Shown here: piece after piece, positions 1 to 5,388 of the stretch | Numbering within the stretch: the first letter of the stretch is position 1 | Layout of the letters: every line of letters starts with the position of its first letter | NCBI GenBank assembly: GCA_900545875.1 | Contig: URAQ01000077.1 | Span: forward strand, 1-7,267 | Source of the DNA: an uncultured Collinsella sp. | GTDB lineage: Bacteria; Actinomycetota; Coriobacteriia; Coriobacteriales; Coriobacteriaceae | Length of the DNA stretch: 7,267 nt | Direction: 5' to 3' | Position numbers and translations under genes: made by a program | The notes under the pieces: model-generated | Told to the model about the DNA's origin: nothing | The model's input: the letters and a program-made list of their open reading frames with translations, nothing else | Database searches by the model: none

Positions 1-56
1 AGAGCAGGGGACTCTTAATCCCAAGGTCCAGGGTTCGACCCCCTGACGGCCCACCA
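1..56 (+). tRNA. tRNA-Lys (CTT), 5' part cut off by window edge
   Basis: The body from the end of the D arm to the 3' end is identical to the complete tRNA at 100-172, shifted by 119 bases. The anticodon loop has CTT at 14-16, which reads Lys AAG codons. The T arm and the acceptor 3' strand ACGGCCC (46-52) follow, with discriminator A53. An encoded CCA follows at 54-56, unlike in the downstream copy. About 19 bases of the 5' end lie outside the window. Confidence 0.95.
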
Positions 57-69
57 CACGATATCTCCT

Positions 70-95
70 CTAAAGTCCGCCACAACGGACTTTAG
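70..95 (+). other. perfect hairpin between the two tRNA-Lys genes
   Basis: Ten-base arms 70-79 (CTAAAGTCCG) and 86-95 are perfectly complementary around a 6-base loop. Only CTTT follows before the next tRNA begins at 100, so this is a poor intrinsic terminator. It may be a leftover or weak terminator of the first tRNA, or a processing structure in a two-tRNA transcript. The structure is seen directly; its role is inferred. Confidence 0.6.
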
Positions 96-99
96 CTTT

Positions 100-172
100 G
101 GGTCGTTAGCTCAGTTGGTAGAGCAGGGGACTCTTAATCCCAAGGTCCAGGGTTCGACCCCCTGACGGCCCA
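100..172 (+). tRNA. tRNA-Lys (CTT), complete
   Basis: A 73-nt cloverleaf. The acceptor strands GGGTCGT (100-106) and ACGGCCC (165-171) pair fully with one G-T pair. The D arm AGCTCAGTTGGTAGAGC, anticodon CTT at 133-135 and T loop TTCGACC are all present. Discriminator is A172. The next bases are CCC, so the 3' CCA is not encoded and must be added by a CCA-adding enzyme. The anticodon stem has a G-A mismatch at its outer pair, as in the other copy. Confidence 0.97.
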
Positions 173-243
173 CCCAAAGCATGTTAAAGCGACTGGCTTA
201 GGCTGGTCGCTTTTTTGTTAACCTCACATGGGGTCGAACCCGT
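156..243 (+). repeat. direct repeat copy A (tRNA-Lys tail + terminator + downstream 26 bp)
   Basis: This segment contains the T-arm/acceptor end of the complete tRNA-Lys, its terminator, and a downstream stretch ending ATGGGGTCGAACCCG. It recurs at 333-420 with a handful of substitutions and two extra T bases in the T run. The offset is 177-178 bases. Confidence 0.85.
189..216 (+). terminator. rho-independent terminator of the tRNA-Lys locus
   Basis: Arms GCGACTGGC (189-197) and GCTGGTCGC (202-210) form a 9-bp stem with two G-T pairs and loop TTAG. Six T bases follow at 211-216. It starts 17 bases after the tRNA 3' end, where a tRNA operon terminator is expected. Confidence 0.9.
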
Positions 244-332
244 CGGAGCGCGGAGCTGAGGAAATGCGTAAGCATTTGCCAGCGCAGCGCGCAAGGCGCG
301 AAGCGCCGCAGCGACCGCCTGCGCAGCAGGCT
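244..332 (+). other. non-coding spacer with three short hairpins in series
   Basis: Between the two direct-repeat copies lie three tight stem-loops: AAATGC/GCATTT at 262-277, GGCGC/GCGCC at 295-307, and GCCTGC/GCAGGC at 317-331. Loops are 3-4 bases. An open frame runs through the area from ATG 228, but it has no ribosome binding site, is very Arg-rich, and crosses a tRNA remnant and a terminator. I therefore do not call a gene. Function is unknown; it may be a small structured RNA or repeat debris. Confidence 0.5.
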
Positions 333-420
333 GACCCCCTGACGGCCCACCCAAAGATTGTTAAAGCGACCGGCCCAGGCTGGTCGTTTTTTTTGTTGAC
401 CTCGCATGGGGTCGAACCCG
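333..420 (+). repeat. direct repeat copy B with tRNA-Lys 3' remnant
   Basis: Bases 333-356 are identical to 156-179 and include the last 16-17 bases of tRNA-Lys (3' T-arm strand, acceptor strand, discriminator) and the same following CCC. There is no tRNA 5' half upstream, so this is a remnant and not a functional tRNA. The copy goes on through a second terminator and the ATGGGGTCGAACCCG stretch. Sharing the non-CCA end points to origin from the complete copy at 100-172, not from the first. Confidence 0.85.
367..394 (+). terminator. second, duplicated rho-independent terminator
   Basis: Arms CGACCGGC (367-374) and GCTGGTCG (379-386) form an 8-bp stem with one G-T pair, followed by eight T bases at 387-394. 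It is the repeat-copy-B counterpart of the 189-216 terminator. With no gene of its own upstream, it can act only as a back-up to the first. Confidence 0.75.
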
Positions 421-449
421 AAAGGGCGCGGCGCCGCGAAGTCTGCACC

Positions 450-511
450 GTGATTCCCTTAGGGAAAACACGGCTAAAGCCCCGTAGGCGTGTTCTCCTT
501 AGAGGAATCAT
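450..511. repeat. nested imperfect inverted repeat
   Basis: Arms of 23 bases, 450-472 and 489-511, match at 18 of 23 positions as reverse complements. Each arm is itself nearly palindromic (TTCCCTTAGGGAA at 455-466; TTCTCCTTAGAGGAA at 493-507). The spacer carries a small GGCTAAAGCC palindrome at 472-481. A perfect 12-bp palindrome CGCGGCGCCGCG lies just upstream at 427-438. It sits downstream of the minus-strand flavoprotein gene and could act as a 3' structure for that transcript. A REP/MITE-like element is an alternative. Nothing else is seen between 512 and 569. Confidence 0.55.
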
Positions 512-569
512 GCTCACAGGGCTCGATGCATGTTGAAAAGTTGTGATCAAACTCAAAGTGAGAATCGAT

Positions 570-2096
570 TTAGTCTGCTCGATAGTGCGATCCGAGACTT
601 TCGGTCCGCTTACGCATGGCTTTGACCATTTCCTGTGCTAGTTGAATCTGCGATTGCAGGCGGGCGAGGGCTGCGACTTCGCTGTCCTGGGCTTTCTGTG
701 TGCTCAAGGTCGTTGCCTCTGTCTTCAAGCCCTCTAGCTCGTGTAATGCCTCGGATAGGCCCGTCTCGGTGCGGTTGATCATGCAATAGGTGCTCATCGT
801 GTGCTTAAGGCCGTGTGTCAGGCGTTCGGCATCTGTTGTGGCAATGCCGTAGTGGGGGAGGTCGATATCCGCCATCAGGGCTGTCTCAGGCTCTTGCTGC
901 GCTGCAAGGGCTGCCGATGCGCCTGCGATGCGTCCGAATACGATGCCGTTGGCACTTGACAAGCCACCAATGCGGTCGGCGCCGTGCATGCCGCCTGTCG
1001 CCTCGCCGCAAGCGTAGAGGCCCTCAACGCCCGTGTGCGCAGTCTTATCGATCTTAATACCGCCGTTAGCGGCGTGGGCGTACATCGCAACGCGCATCTC
1101 GTCAGTCGGGGCGATGCCGTGCTCGTCTTGCAGCCAGTTGGCAAAGGTCTGCACAAACTCTGGGATATCCTCGCGGGGGAAGTCGTAGTGGAGTGCCAGA
1201 CCTTCGGCACCTGCCTGATCGATGACGAGATCGATAGCGCGGGAGGCCAAGCGTGACGTGAAGGGACCATATCCAGAGCGCTGCTCGAGCAGGTCGTCCA
1301 GCTTGTCGTCGGTAATATCTGCCGGCTGGTCTACATGTACGTAGCGCCAGGTTTTCTCGTTGAAGACCAGGTTTCGCTTGGGCTCGATGAGGCCGGGCAT
1401 CATCTGCATGAACTCTATATTGGTAAGCGATGCGCCGTGCGCCAATGCGATGGCTTGCGAGGAGCTGAGCACATCGGCCGACGTAAGGCTGCGCTCGAAC
1501 AGGCCGCCTGTGCCACCGGCTGCGATAATCGTGGCCTTGGCAGCAAAGGGCACGATTCGATTTTCGGTGAGGTCGTAGAGCACGGTTCCGGTTATTCTGC
1601 CGTTCGTGTCCTCAACAAGGTCGATAAGCTCATGGCGGGGGAGCAGACGAATGCCGAGCGACTCGATCCGGGCCGTCAGAGCGTCCTCAAGGGGCTTGCG
1701 GGTGAGGCCGCGCCACATGCGCGTTTTGTGGTCAAAGCAGGGGATAAACTGCTTTTGCTGAGCGCTCTCAGCGCTTTGCGGACGCTGGAGCTCAACGCCC
1801 AGGTCTTGCTCGAGCCATTCAATTGCCTGGGGAATGCCGTGCACAAACGTCTGGACAAGCTCGAGGTCGGCGACACCGCCGCCGACGGTCTGGATGGTGC
1901 CGATGAGGTCCTGTTCGTCGTCTTCGTTAACGGGTCCGATAAGCCCCAGGCCCCAGGTTCCGGGGAAGAAGCTCGATCCACTCATAATCTTGCCGGCGCT
2001 TGCCACAGCGACGGTTGCGCCCGTGCGTGCCGCTTCGATGGCGGCACAAAGGCCCGCAATGCCAGATCCAATTACCAGTACATCAGTCGATTCCAT
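570..2096 (-). CDS. FAD-dependent oxidoreductase, NadB/fumarate reductase flavoprotein family
   Basis: The protein has 508 residues. A Rossmann FAD-binding motif GSGIAG sits at residues 10-15, followed by an acidic/Ala-rich helix. The mid region has IEFMQMMPGL (about 228-237). A capping/active-site region includes His341 and HGADRIGG with Arg375, then SSANGIVFGRIAG. The C-terminal helical domain ends ESLGSHYRAD, as in NadB and SdhA/FrdA proteins. The family moves hydride or electrons between FAD and dicarboxylate-like or enoate substrates. Here the family's QxHP histidine is Met233, so fumarate or aspartate should not be assumed. There is no heme domain, signal peptide or membrane segment, so it is probably cytoplasmic. 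ATG 2096 was chosen over an in-frame ATG at 2153 because AAAGGA precedes it by 6-7 bases and the Rossmann strand starts right after. It appears monocistronic. I cannot name the substrate. Confidence 0.85.
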   Translation of the reverse strand: MESTDVLVIGSGIAGLCAAIEAARTGATVAVASAGKIMSGSSFFPGTWGLGLIGPVNEDDEQDLIGTIQTVGGGVADLELVQTFVHGIPQAIEWLEQDLGVELQRPQSAESAQQKQFIPCFDHKTRMWRGLTRKPLEDALTARIESLGIRLLPRHELIDLVEDTNGRITGTVLYDLTENRIVPFAAKATIIAAGGTGGLFERSLTSADVLSSSQAIALAHGASLTNIEFMQMMPGLIEPKRNLVFNEKTWRYVHVDQPADITDDKLDDLLEQRSGYGPFTSRLASRAIDLVIDQAGAEGLALHYDFPREDIPEFVQTFANWLQDEHGIAPTDEMRVAMYAHAANGGIKIDKTAHTGVEGLYACGEATGGMHGADRIGGLSSANGIVFGRIAGASAALAAQQEPETALMADIDLPHYGIATTDAERLTHGLKHTMSTYCMINRTETGLSEALHELEGLKTEATTLSTQKAQDSEVAALARLQSQIQLAQEMVKAMRKRTESLGSHYRAD

Positions 2097-2233
2097 CGGA
2101 TTCCTTTCTCGTCCGGCGCATTGTCGCACGGGTGATCGGCAATGGGGCCGCAAAGACTCGGCAAATCGGTAAAGGGCAAATATGGCAGGTGGGCGTCAGG
2201 TGGACTCGGCCACTTCGGTCGGCCCATTTGATA
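2097..2233 (-). other. upstream region / probable 5' leader of the flavoprotein gene
   Basis: No open frame here looks real. Reading on the minus strand, it runs from the inverted repeat to the ribosome binding site AAAGGA near 2103-2108. It is GC-rich, with a minor GTGG/CCAC hairpin near 2200-2213. I see no convincing -35/-10 pair; the best weak candidate (TTACTC, 18 bases, TATCAG) lies further upstream at 2328-2299, touching the inverted repeat. Confidence 0.4.
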
Positions 2234-2300
2234 AGTTGCGGTGGAATACGGACTGTTTTGGCCTGTATGGATGCAATTCAGTCCGTATTTCACCACAACT
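2234..2300. promoter_or_regulatory. long near-perfect inverted repeat, candidate operator or leader hairpin
   Basis: Arms 2234-2255 and 2279-2300 are 22 bases each and match at 20 of 22 positions as reverse complements. The shared core is AATACGGACTG or its close variant, and the spacer is 23 bases. No T run follows on either strand, so it is not a standard terminator. It lies between the upstream operon's terminator and the flavoprotein start, 138 bases from that ATG. It could be a two-site operator for a dimeric regulator or a stable leader RNA stem. The repeat is seen directly; the role is inferred. Confidence 0.6.
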
Positions 2301-2349
2301 GATACATCGGACCCTTTAATAAGAGTAACCAATTTGAGACAGCGCAAAC

Positions 2350-2382
2350 AAAAAGAGCCGCTACCTCGAAAGGTAGCGGCTC
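2350..2382 (-). terminator. strong rho-independent terminator of the scaffold/GGGtGRT operon
   Basis: Arms 2355-2366 and 2371-2382 form a perfect 12-bp stem, GAGCCGCTACCT against its complement, with a 4-base loop. On the minus strand TTTTT then GTTTG follows. It lies 36 bases after the GGGtGRT stop codon. Confidence 0.93.
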
Positions 2383-2417
2383 CAAAGCTCAACTATCTGA
2401 GCATCGCGCGGGCGCGA

Positions 2418-3422
2418 TTAGGCCTTGAGGGCCTCTTCGACGGCGACAGCGCAGGCGACGGTGGCACCGACCATGGGGTTGTTGCCCATGCCGATGAGAC
2501 CCATCATGTCGACGTGCGCAGGCACGGAGGAAGAACCGGCGAACTGGGCGTCGGAGTGCATACGGCCCATGGTGTCGGTCATGCCGTAAGAGGCAGGGCC
2601 GGCGCCCATGTTGTCCGGGTGCAGAGTACGGCCAGTGCCGCCACCAGAAGCGACGGAGAAGTACTTCTTGCCAGCCTCGAGGCGCTCCTTCTTGTAGGTG
2701 CCAGCGACGGGGTGCTGGAAGCGCGTGGGGTTGGTGGAGTTGCCGGTGATCGAGATGTCGACGTTCTCGTGCCACATGATGGCAACGCCCTCGCGGACGT
2801 CGTCGGAGCCGTAGCAGTTAACGGCAGCGCGGGGACCATCGGAGTAGGGGATGGTCTCGACGACCTTGAGCTCGCCCGTGTAGTAGTCGAACTGAGTCTT
2901 CACATAGGTGAAGCCGTTGATGCGGGCGATGATCTGGGCGGCGTCCTTGCCCAGACCGTTCAGGATAACGCGCAGCGGCTTCTTGCGAGCCTTGTTGGCG
3001 TTCAGAGCCAGGCCGATAGCACCCTCAGCGGCAGCGAAGGACTCGTGGCCGGCCAGGAAGGCGAAGCACTCGGTGTCGTCGGAGAGCAGCATAGCGCCCA
3101 GGTTGCCGTGGCCCAGACCGACCTTGCGGTCCTCGGCGACGGAGCCGGGAACGGTGAAGGCCTGGATGCCCTCGCCGATGATGGCGGCAGCCTCAGAAGC
3201 AGTCTTGGCGCCACGCTTGACAGCGAGAGCGCAGCCGAGGGTGTAGGCCCACTCGGCGTTCTGGAAGGCGATGGACTGGGTGTTGTTGACGATCTCACGC
3301 GGGTTGAAGCCCTTGTCGGTGCAGATCTGCAGAGCTTCCTCGAGGGAGGCGATGCCGTTGTCGGCGAGGCACTTGTTGATCTTGTCAGCGCGGCGCTCGT
3401 AACCTTCGAACGTAACAGTCAT
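2418..3422 (-). CDS. GGGtGRT protein (conserved family of unknown function)
   Basis: The protein has 334 residues and carries the family's name motif GGGTGRT at 260-266, followed by a Gly/Met-rich tail (MGAGPASYGM, MMGLIGMGNNPMVGATV). Other striking segments are VGLGHGNLGAML (101-112), FLAGHESFAAAEGAIG (122-137) and YSDGPRAAVNCYGSDD. Cys are at 18, 34, 64 and 119, with others later. There is no signal peptide or membrane helix, so it should be cytosolic. The Gly-rich loops suggest nucleotide or cofactor binding, but this is only inference. The start is ATG 3422, with GGGAGG about 8 bases upstream. It is the second gene of an operon, 18 bases after the scaffold-like gene, and a strong terminator follows. 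Codon use is narrow and GC-ending, as in well-expressed genes. No biochemical function can be given from sequence; physical or functional coupling with the upstream scaffold is likely. Confidence 0.93.
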   Translation of the reverse strand: MTVTFEGYERRADKINKCLADNGIASLEEALQICTDKGFNPREIVNNTQSIAFQNAEWAYTLGCALAVKRGAKTASEAAAIIGEGIQAFTVPGSVAEDRKVGLGHGNLGAMLLSDDTECFAFLAGHESFAAAEGAIGLALNANKARKKPLRVILNGLGKDAAQIIARINGFTYVKTQFDYYTGELKVVETIPYSDGPRAAVNCYGSDDVREGVAIMWHENVDISITGNSTNPTRFQHPVAGTYKKERLEAGKKYFSVASGGGTGRTLHPDNMGAGPASYGMTDTMGRMHSDAQFAGSSSVPAHVDMMGLIGMGNNPMVGATVACAVAVEEALKA

Positions 3423-3440
3423 AGTTATTTCCCTCCCTTT

Positions 3441-4175
3441 CTACTCGTGAACCGGGAACACGCTGGCGACGGAGTGAGTCTCCTCGTCGGTGCGCGGGTC
3501 GATGTACTTGGCAGCGTTCTCCCACTGACCATAGTGGCCCATAGCGCCAGCGATGGCCTCCTCGGGGGTCTTGCCGGCCTTGACGGCGTCGGTGAACTTG
3601 CCGAGGTTCAGGAACTCGAAAGCGATGATCTCGTTCTTGTCGTTGAGAGCCATGCGGGTGACGTAGCCCTGAGCGAGCTCGAGGTAACGAGCGCCCTTGG
3701 CCTTGGTGCCGAACATGGTGCCGACCTGAGAGCGAAGGCCCTTGCCGAGGTCGTCGAGGGAGGCGCCCACGGGCAGACCGCCCTCGGAGAACGCGGTCTG
3801 GCTGCGGCCGTAGACGATCTGCAGGAAGATCTCGCGCATAGCCACGTTGATGGCGTCGCAGACGAGGTCGGTGTTGAGGGCCTCGAGGATGGTCTTACCG
3901 GGAAGGATCTCGGAAGCCATGGCGGCAGAGTGGGTCATGCCCGAGCAGCCGATGGTCTCAACGAGGGCCTCCTCGATGATGCCGTCCTTGACGTTCAGCG
4001 TGAGCTTGCAGGCGCCCTGCTGAGGTGCGCACCAACCCACACCGTGCGTAAGACCGGAGATGTCGGAAATCTCCTTAGCCTGGACCCACTTGCCCTCCTC
4101 GGGGATGGGTGCGGGGCCGTGGTATGCACCCTTGGCAACGGGGCACATGTTCTCCACTTCCTGTGAGTACTGCAT
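3441..4175 (-). CDS. divergent IscU/SufU/NifU-N-like Fe-S scaffold protein, partner of GGGtGRT
   Basis: The protein has 244 residues. Residues about 45-120 follow the scaffold fold: APQQGACKLTLNVKDG, then TIGCSGMTHSAAMASEILPG, matching TGHGCAISQASADIMADLITG of the SufU in this same window. The Cys of that second motif is Cys77. The canonical first motif PSCGDELTL is here PQQGACKLTL, so the ligand Cys and Asp are Gln53 and Ala55, while Cys49 and Cys56 lie beside it. Cys106 (LVCDAINVAMREI) may stand for the third ligand. A Cys at 11 precedes the fold. About 120 residues follow that are absent from simple scaffolds and include AGKTPEEAIAGAMGHYG. The start is ATG 4175, preceded by AGGAG; 28 in-frame codons upstream look non-coding. 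It is probably a metal-cluster carrier or scaffold dedicated to the GGGtGRT protein. The family assignment is solid; the function is not known. Confidence 0.88.
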   Translation of the reverse strand: MQYSQEVENMCPVAKGAYHGPAPIPEEGKWVQAKEISDISGLTHGVGWCAPQQGACKLTLNVKDGIIEEALVETIGCSGMTHSAAMASEILPGKTILEALNTDLVCDAINVAMREIFLQIVYGRSQTAFSEGGLPVGASLDDLGKGLRSQVGTMFGTKAKGARYLELAQGYVTRMALNDKNEIIAFEFLNLGKFTDAVKAGKTPEEAIAGAMGHYGQWENAAKYIDPRTDEETHSVASVFPVHE

Positions 4176-4268
4176 GCCTCTCCTCTCTATCGTGTTGGCG
4201 TCCCGTCTGGGGGCCGTGGCTGGCGATTGCCGGGCGACCCTTCGAAAGGGACATGACATGCAGCCCCT

Positions 4269-4274
4269 ATAATA
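4269..4274 (-). promoter_or_regulatory. candidate -10 box for the scaffold/GGGtGRT operon
   Basis: TATTAT on the minus strand would give a transcript starting near 4262 and a leader of about 87 bases. No good TTGACA-like box lies 16-18 bases upstream. The same bases read TATAAT on the plus strand at 4268-4273, so strand is uncertain. Confidence 0.3.
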
Positions 4275-4516
4275 CCGCGAAATGCACGGAATATTCGGCG
4301 AACGGCTCAGTTTTCGTAGCGAGAAGTCCGGAAGTTTTAATTGAAACGGTTTAACGCTATGTTCTGTGGTCGCGAACTTCCGTAGAGGGGGTCCGTCTTT
4401 GGCAAGCTTTTGGTCAGCTCTTGTAAGCGTTGCAGGGGTTGACCTGTTGCAACGGTGCCGTTCGCCGCCTGATTACTGCCTTTGGCCGCGCGAGTGTATT
4501 GTTTTGCGTGAATGTT

Positions 4517-4545
4517 TTGATGGCACGCTTCAATCGTGCTGTATT
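4517..4545 (+). promoter_or_regulatory. candidate promoter of the RAYT-like gene with palindromic spacer
   Basis: TTGATG (4517-4522), a 17-base spacer, then TGTATT (4540-4545) preceded by an extended TGC. The predicted start near 4552 gives a short leader before ATG 4579. The spacer begins with GCACG and ends with CGTGC, an inverted repeat lying exactly between the two boxes where a repressor could sit. Confidence 0.4.
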
Positions 4546-4578
4546 GGATGGCAAGCAGATCCCGGCGAAGGGAGCGCC

Positions 4579-5388
4579 ATGCAGCGCGTTTGGAGAACGG
4601 TTACCGGCTTTTACTATGTCTGTGCCCGCGGTACGGACAAGCAGCTCATCTTTGAGGGCGATGAAGACCGGTGGGAGTTTTTGGAGCTGATGCGCGAGTG
4701 CTGCCGCGAGGAGGATGTGACGGTTATCGCCTGGTGCCTTATGGGCACTCACGTGCATTTGGTGCTTGCAGATTACGAGGACAGGATGAGCGCGGCGATG
4801 CACCGGTTGCTTTTGACGTACGCGCGGCGGTTCAATAAACGCACGGGGCGCACAGGCCATCTGTTCCAGAACCGTTTTGACCGGCGCTCGCTCGATACCG
4901 ACTGGCAGGTGATGGAGGCTATTCGCTCCGTACACGCCGATCCGCAGGAGGCTGGCATCAGCTTAATCGAGCGTTATCCCTGGAGCAGCTTTGCGGAGCA
5001 TTTGTGCGCTTACGACGGTGACGCGGCTGATGTCGCGAGAGGGTTTTCTGATCCTTCTTGCGTGCTTGAGCTTTTTGGTTCTGCCGAGGGCTTTATTACC
5101 CATTCGCTTTCGACGCCCGACGGCTGCGATCCAGCGATGCCCGTTCTGGAAGAGACGGAGTGGGAGCGGCATGCCTTTGCCGAAAAGATGGCGAAGCGCC
5201 TGGGCGTGCCGCTCAACGAACTCAAGACCGTTGCGCCCTCGCGGCGAGACAGAATCATTTTCGCTCTGCACGATGGCGGCTACACGGTGCGCGAGGTCGA
5301 ACGGTATACGGGAATCAGCAAGAGTACCGTATCTCGTATCGTGCGCGCTTATGCGCGGGTGAAGGCACAGGCTGAGCTCTCGGAATAG
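4579..5388 (+). CDS. REP-associated (RAYT/IS200-like) Y1 transposase-family protein with C-terminal HTH, likely lacking the catalytic Tyr
   Basis: The protein has 269 residues. The N-terminal Y1 domain (about 5-138) shows the HUH pair in WCLMGTHVHLVL (His58, His60), then YARRFNKRTGRTGHLFQNRF (81-100) and YPWSS (133-137), all diagnostic of RAYT proteins. The helix usually reading RYIHxNPVxAG is here RSVHADPQEAG (116-126), so Ser117 (codon TCC) replaces the nucleophilic Tyr. Residues about 224-262 form a helix-turn-helix (VREVERYTGISKSTVSRIVRAY). Active family members nick single-stranded DNA at REP palindromes. This one may bind but not cleave, or may use another residue. The start is ATG 4579, with AGGGAG 6-7 bases upstream; the open frame back to 4366 is not convincing. 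It stands alone between two minus-strand operons, with no flanking IS ends visible, which fits a single-copy RAYT. Confidence 0.88.
   Translation: MQRVWRTVTGFYYVCARGTDKQLIFEGDEDRWEFLELMRECCREEDVTVIAWCLMGTHVHLVLADYEDRMSAAMHRLLLTYARRFNKRTGRTGHLFQNRFDRRSLDTDWQVMEAIRSVHADPQEAGISLIERYPWSSFAEHLCAYDGDAADVARGFSDPSCVLELFGSAEGFITHSLSTPDGCDPAMPVLEETEWERHAFAEKMAKRLGVPLNELKTVAPSRRDRIIFALHDGGYTVREVERYTGISKSTVSRIVRAYARVKAQAELSE

Larger units (their letters stand above)
4176..4578. other. divergent intergenic region between scaffold operon and RAYT-like gene
   Basis: The open frame of the plus-strand gene extends back to GTG 4366, but the residues it would add look random and have no ribosome binding site, so I treat this stretch as non-coding. 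It holds a small CCCTT/AAGGG hairpin at 4238-4250 in the scaffold operon leader. It also holds a perfect 8-base inverted repeat, CGGAAGTT (4329-4336) with AACTTCCG (4375-4382), and two similar GTAG...GTCCG motifs at 4316-4330 and 4382-4395. Promoter candidates are listed separately. Confidence 0.5.

Noticed and set aside
70..95. Full intrinsic terminator between the tRNA genes
   Set aside because: The stem is perfect, but only CTTT follows before the next tRNA, so termination would be weak; kept as a hairpin only.
156..420. CRISPR array
   Set aside because: Only two copies of a long repeat containing a tRNA tail and terminator; no regular short repeats or spacers.
228..536. 102-codon frame starting in the tRNA downstream repeat
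   Set aside because: No ribosome binding site, very Arg-rich, overlaps a tRNA remnant, a terminator and the palindrome cluster, and has an equally long competing frame on the other strand.
1335..2135. 266-codon plus-strand frame inside the flavoprotein gene
   Set aside because: Antisense shadow of a gene with clear FAD motifs; the product has no recognisable motif.
2241..4166. 641-codon open frame on the plus strand, antisense to the scaffold/GGGtGRT operon
   Set aside because: It mirrors two well-supported minus-strand genes whose GC-ending codons suppress stops in the opposite strand. Its product is low-complexity Val/Leu/Ala/Gly/Asp, and it runs through a strong terminator and an intergenic gap.
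4366..4578. N-terminal extension of the RAYT-like protein from GTG 4366
   Set aside because: No Shine-Dalgarno, residues unlike the family, and a good ribosome binding site lies before ATG 4579, where the Y1 domain begins.
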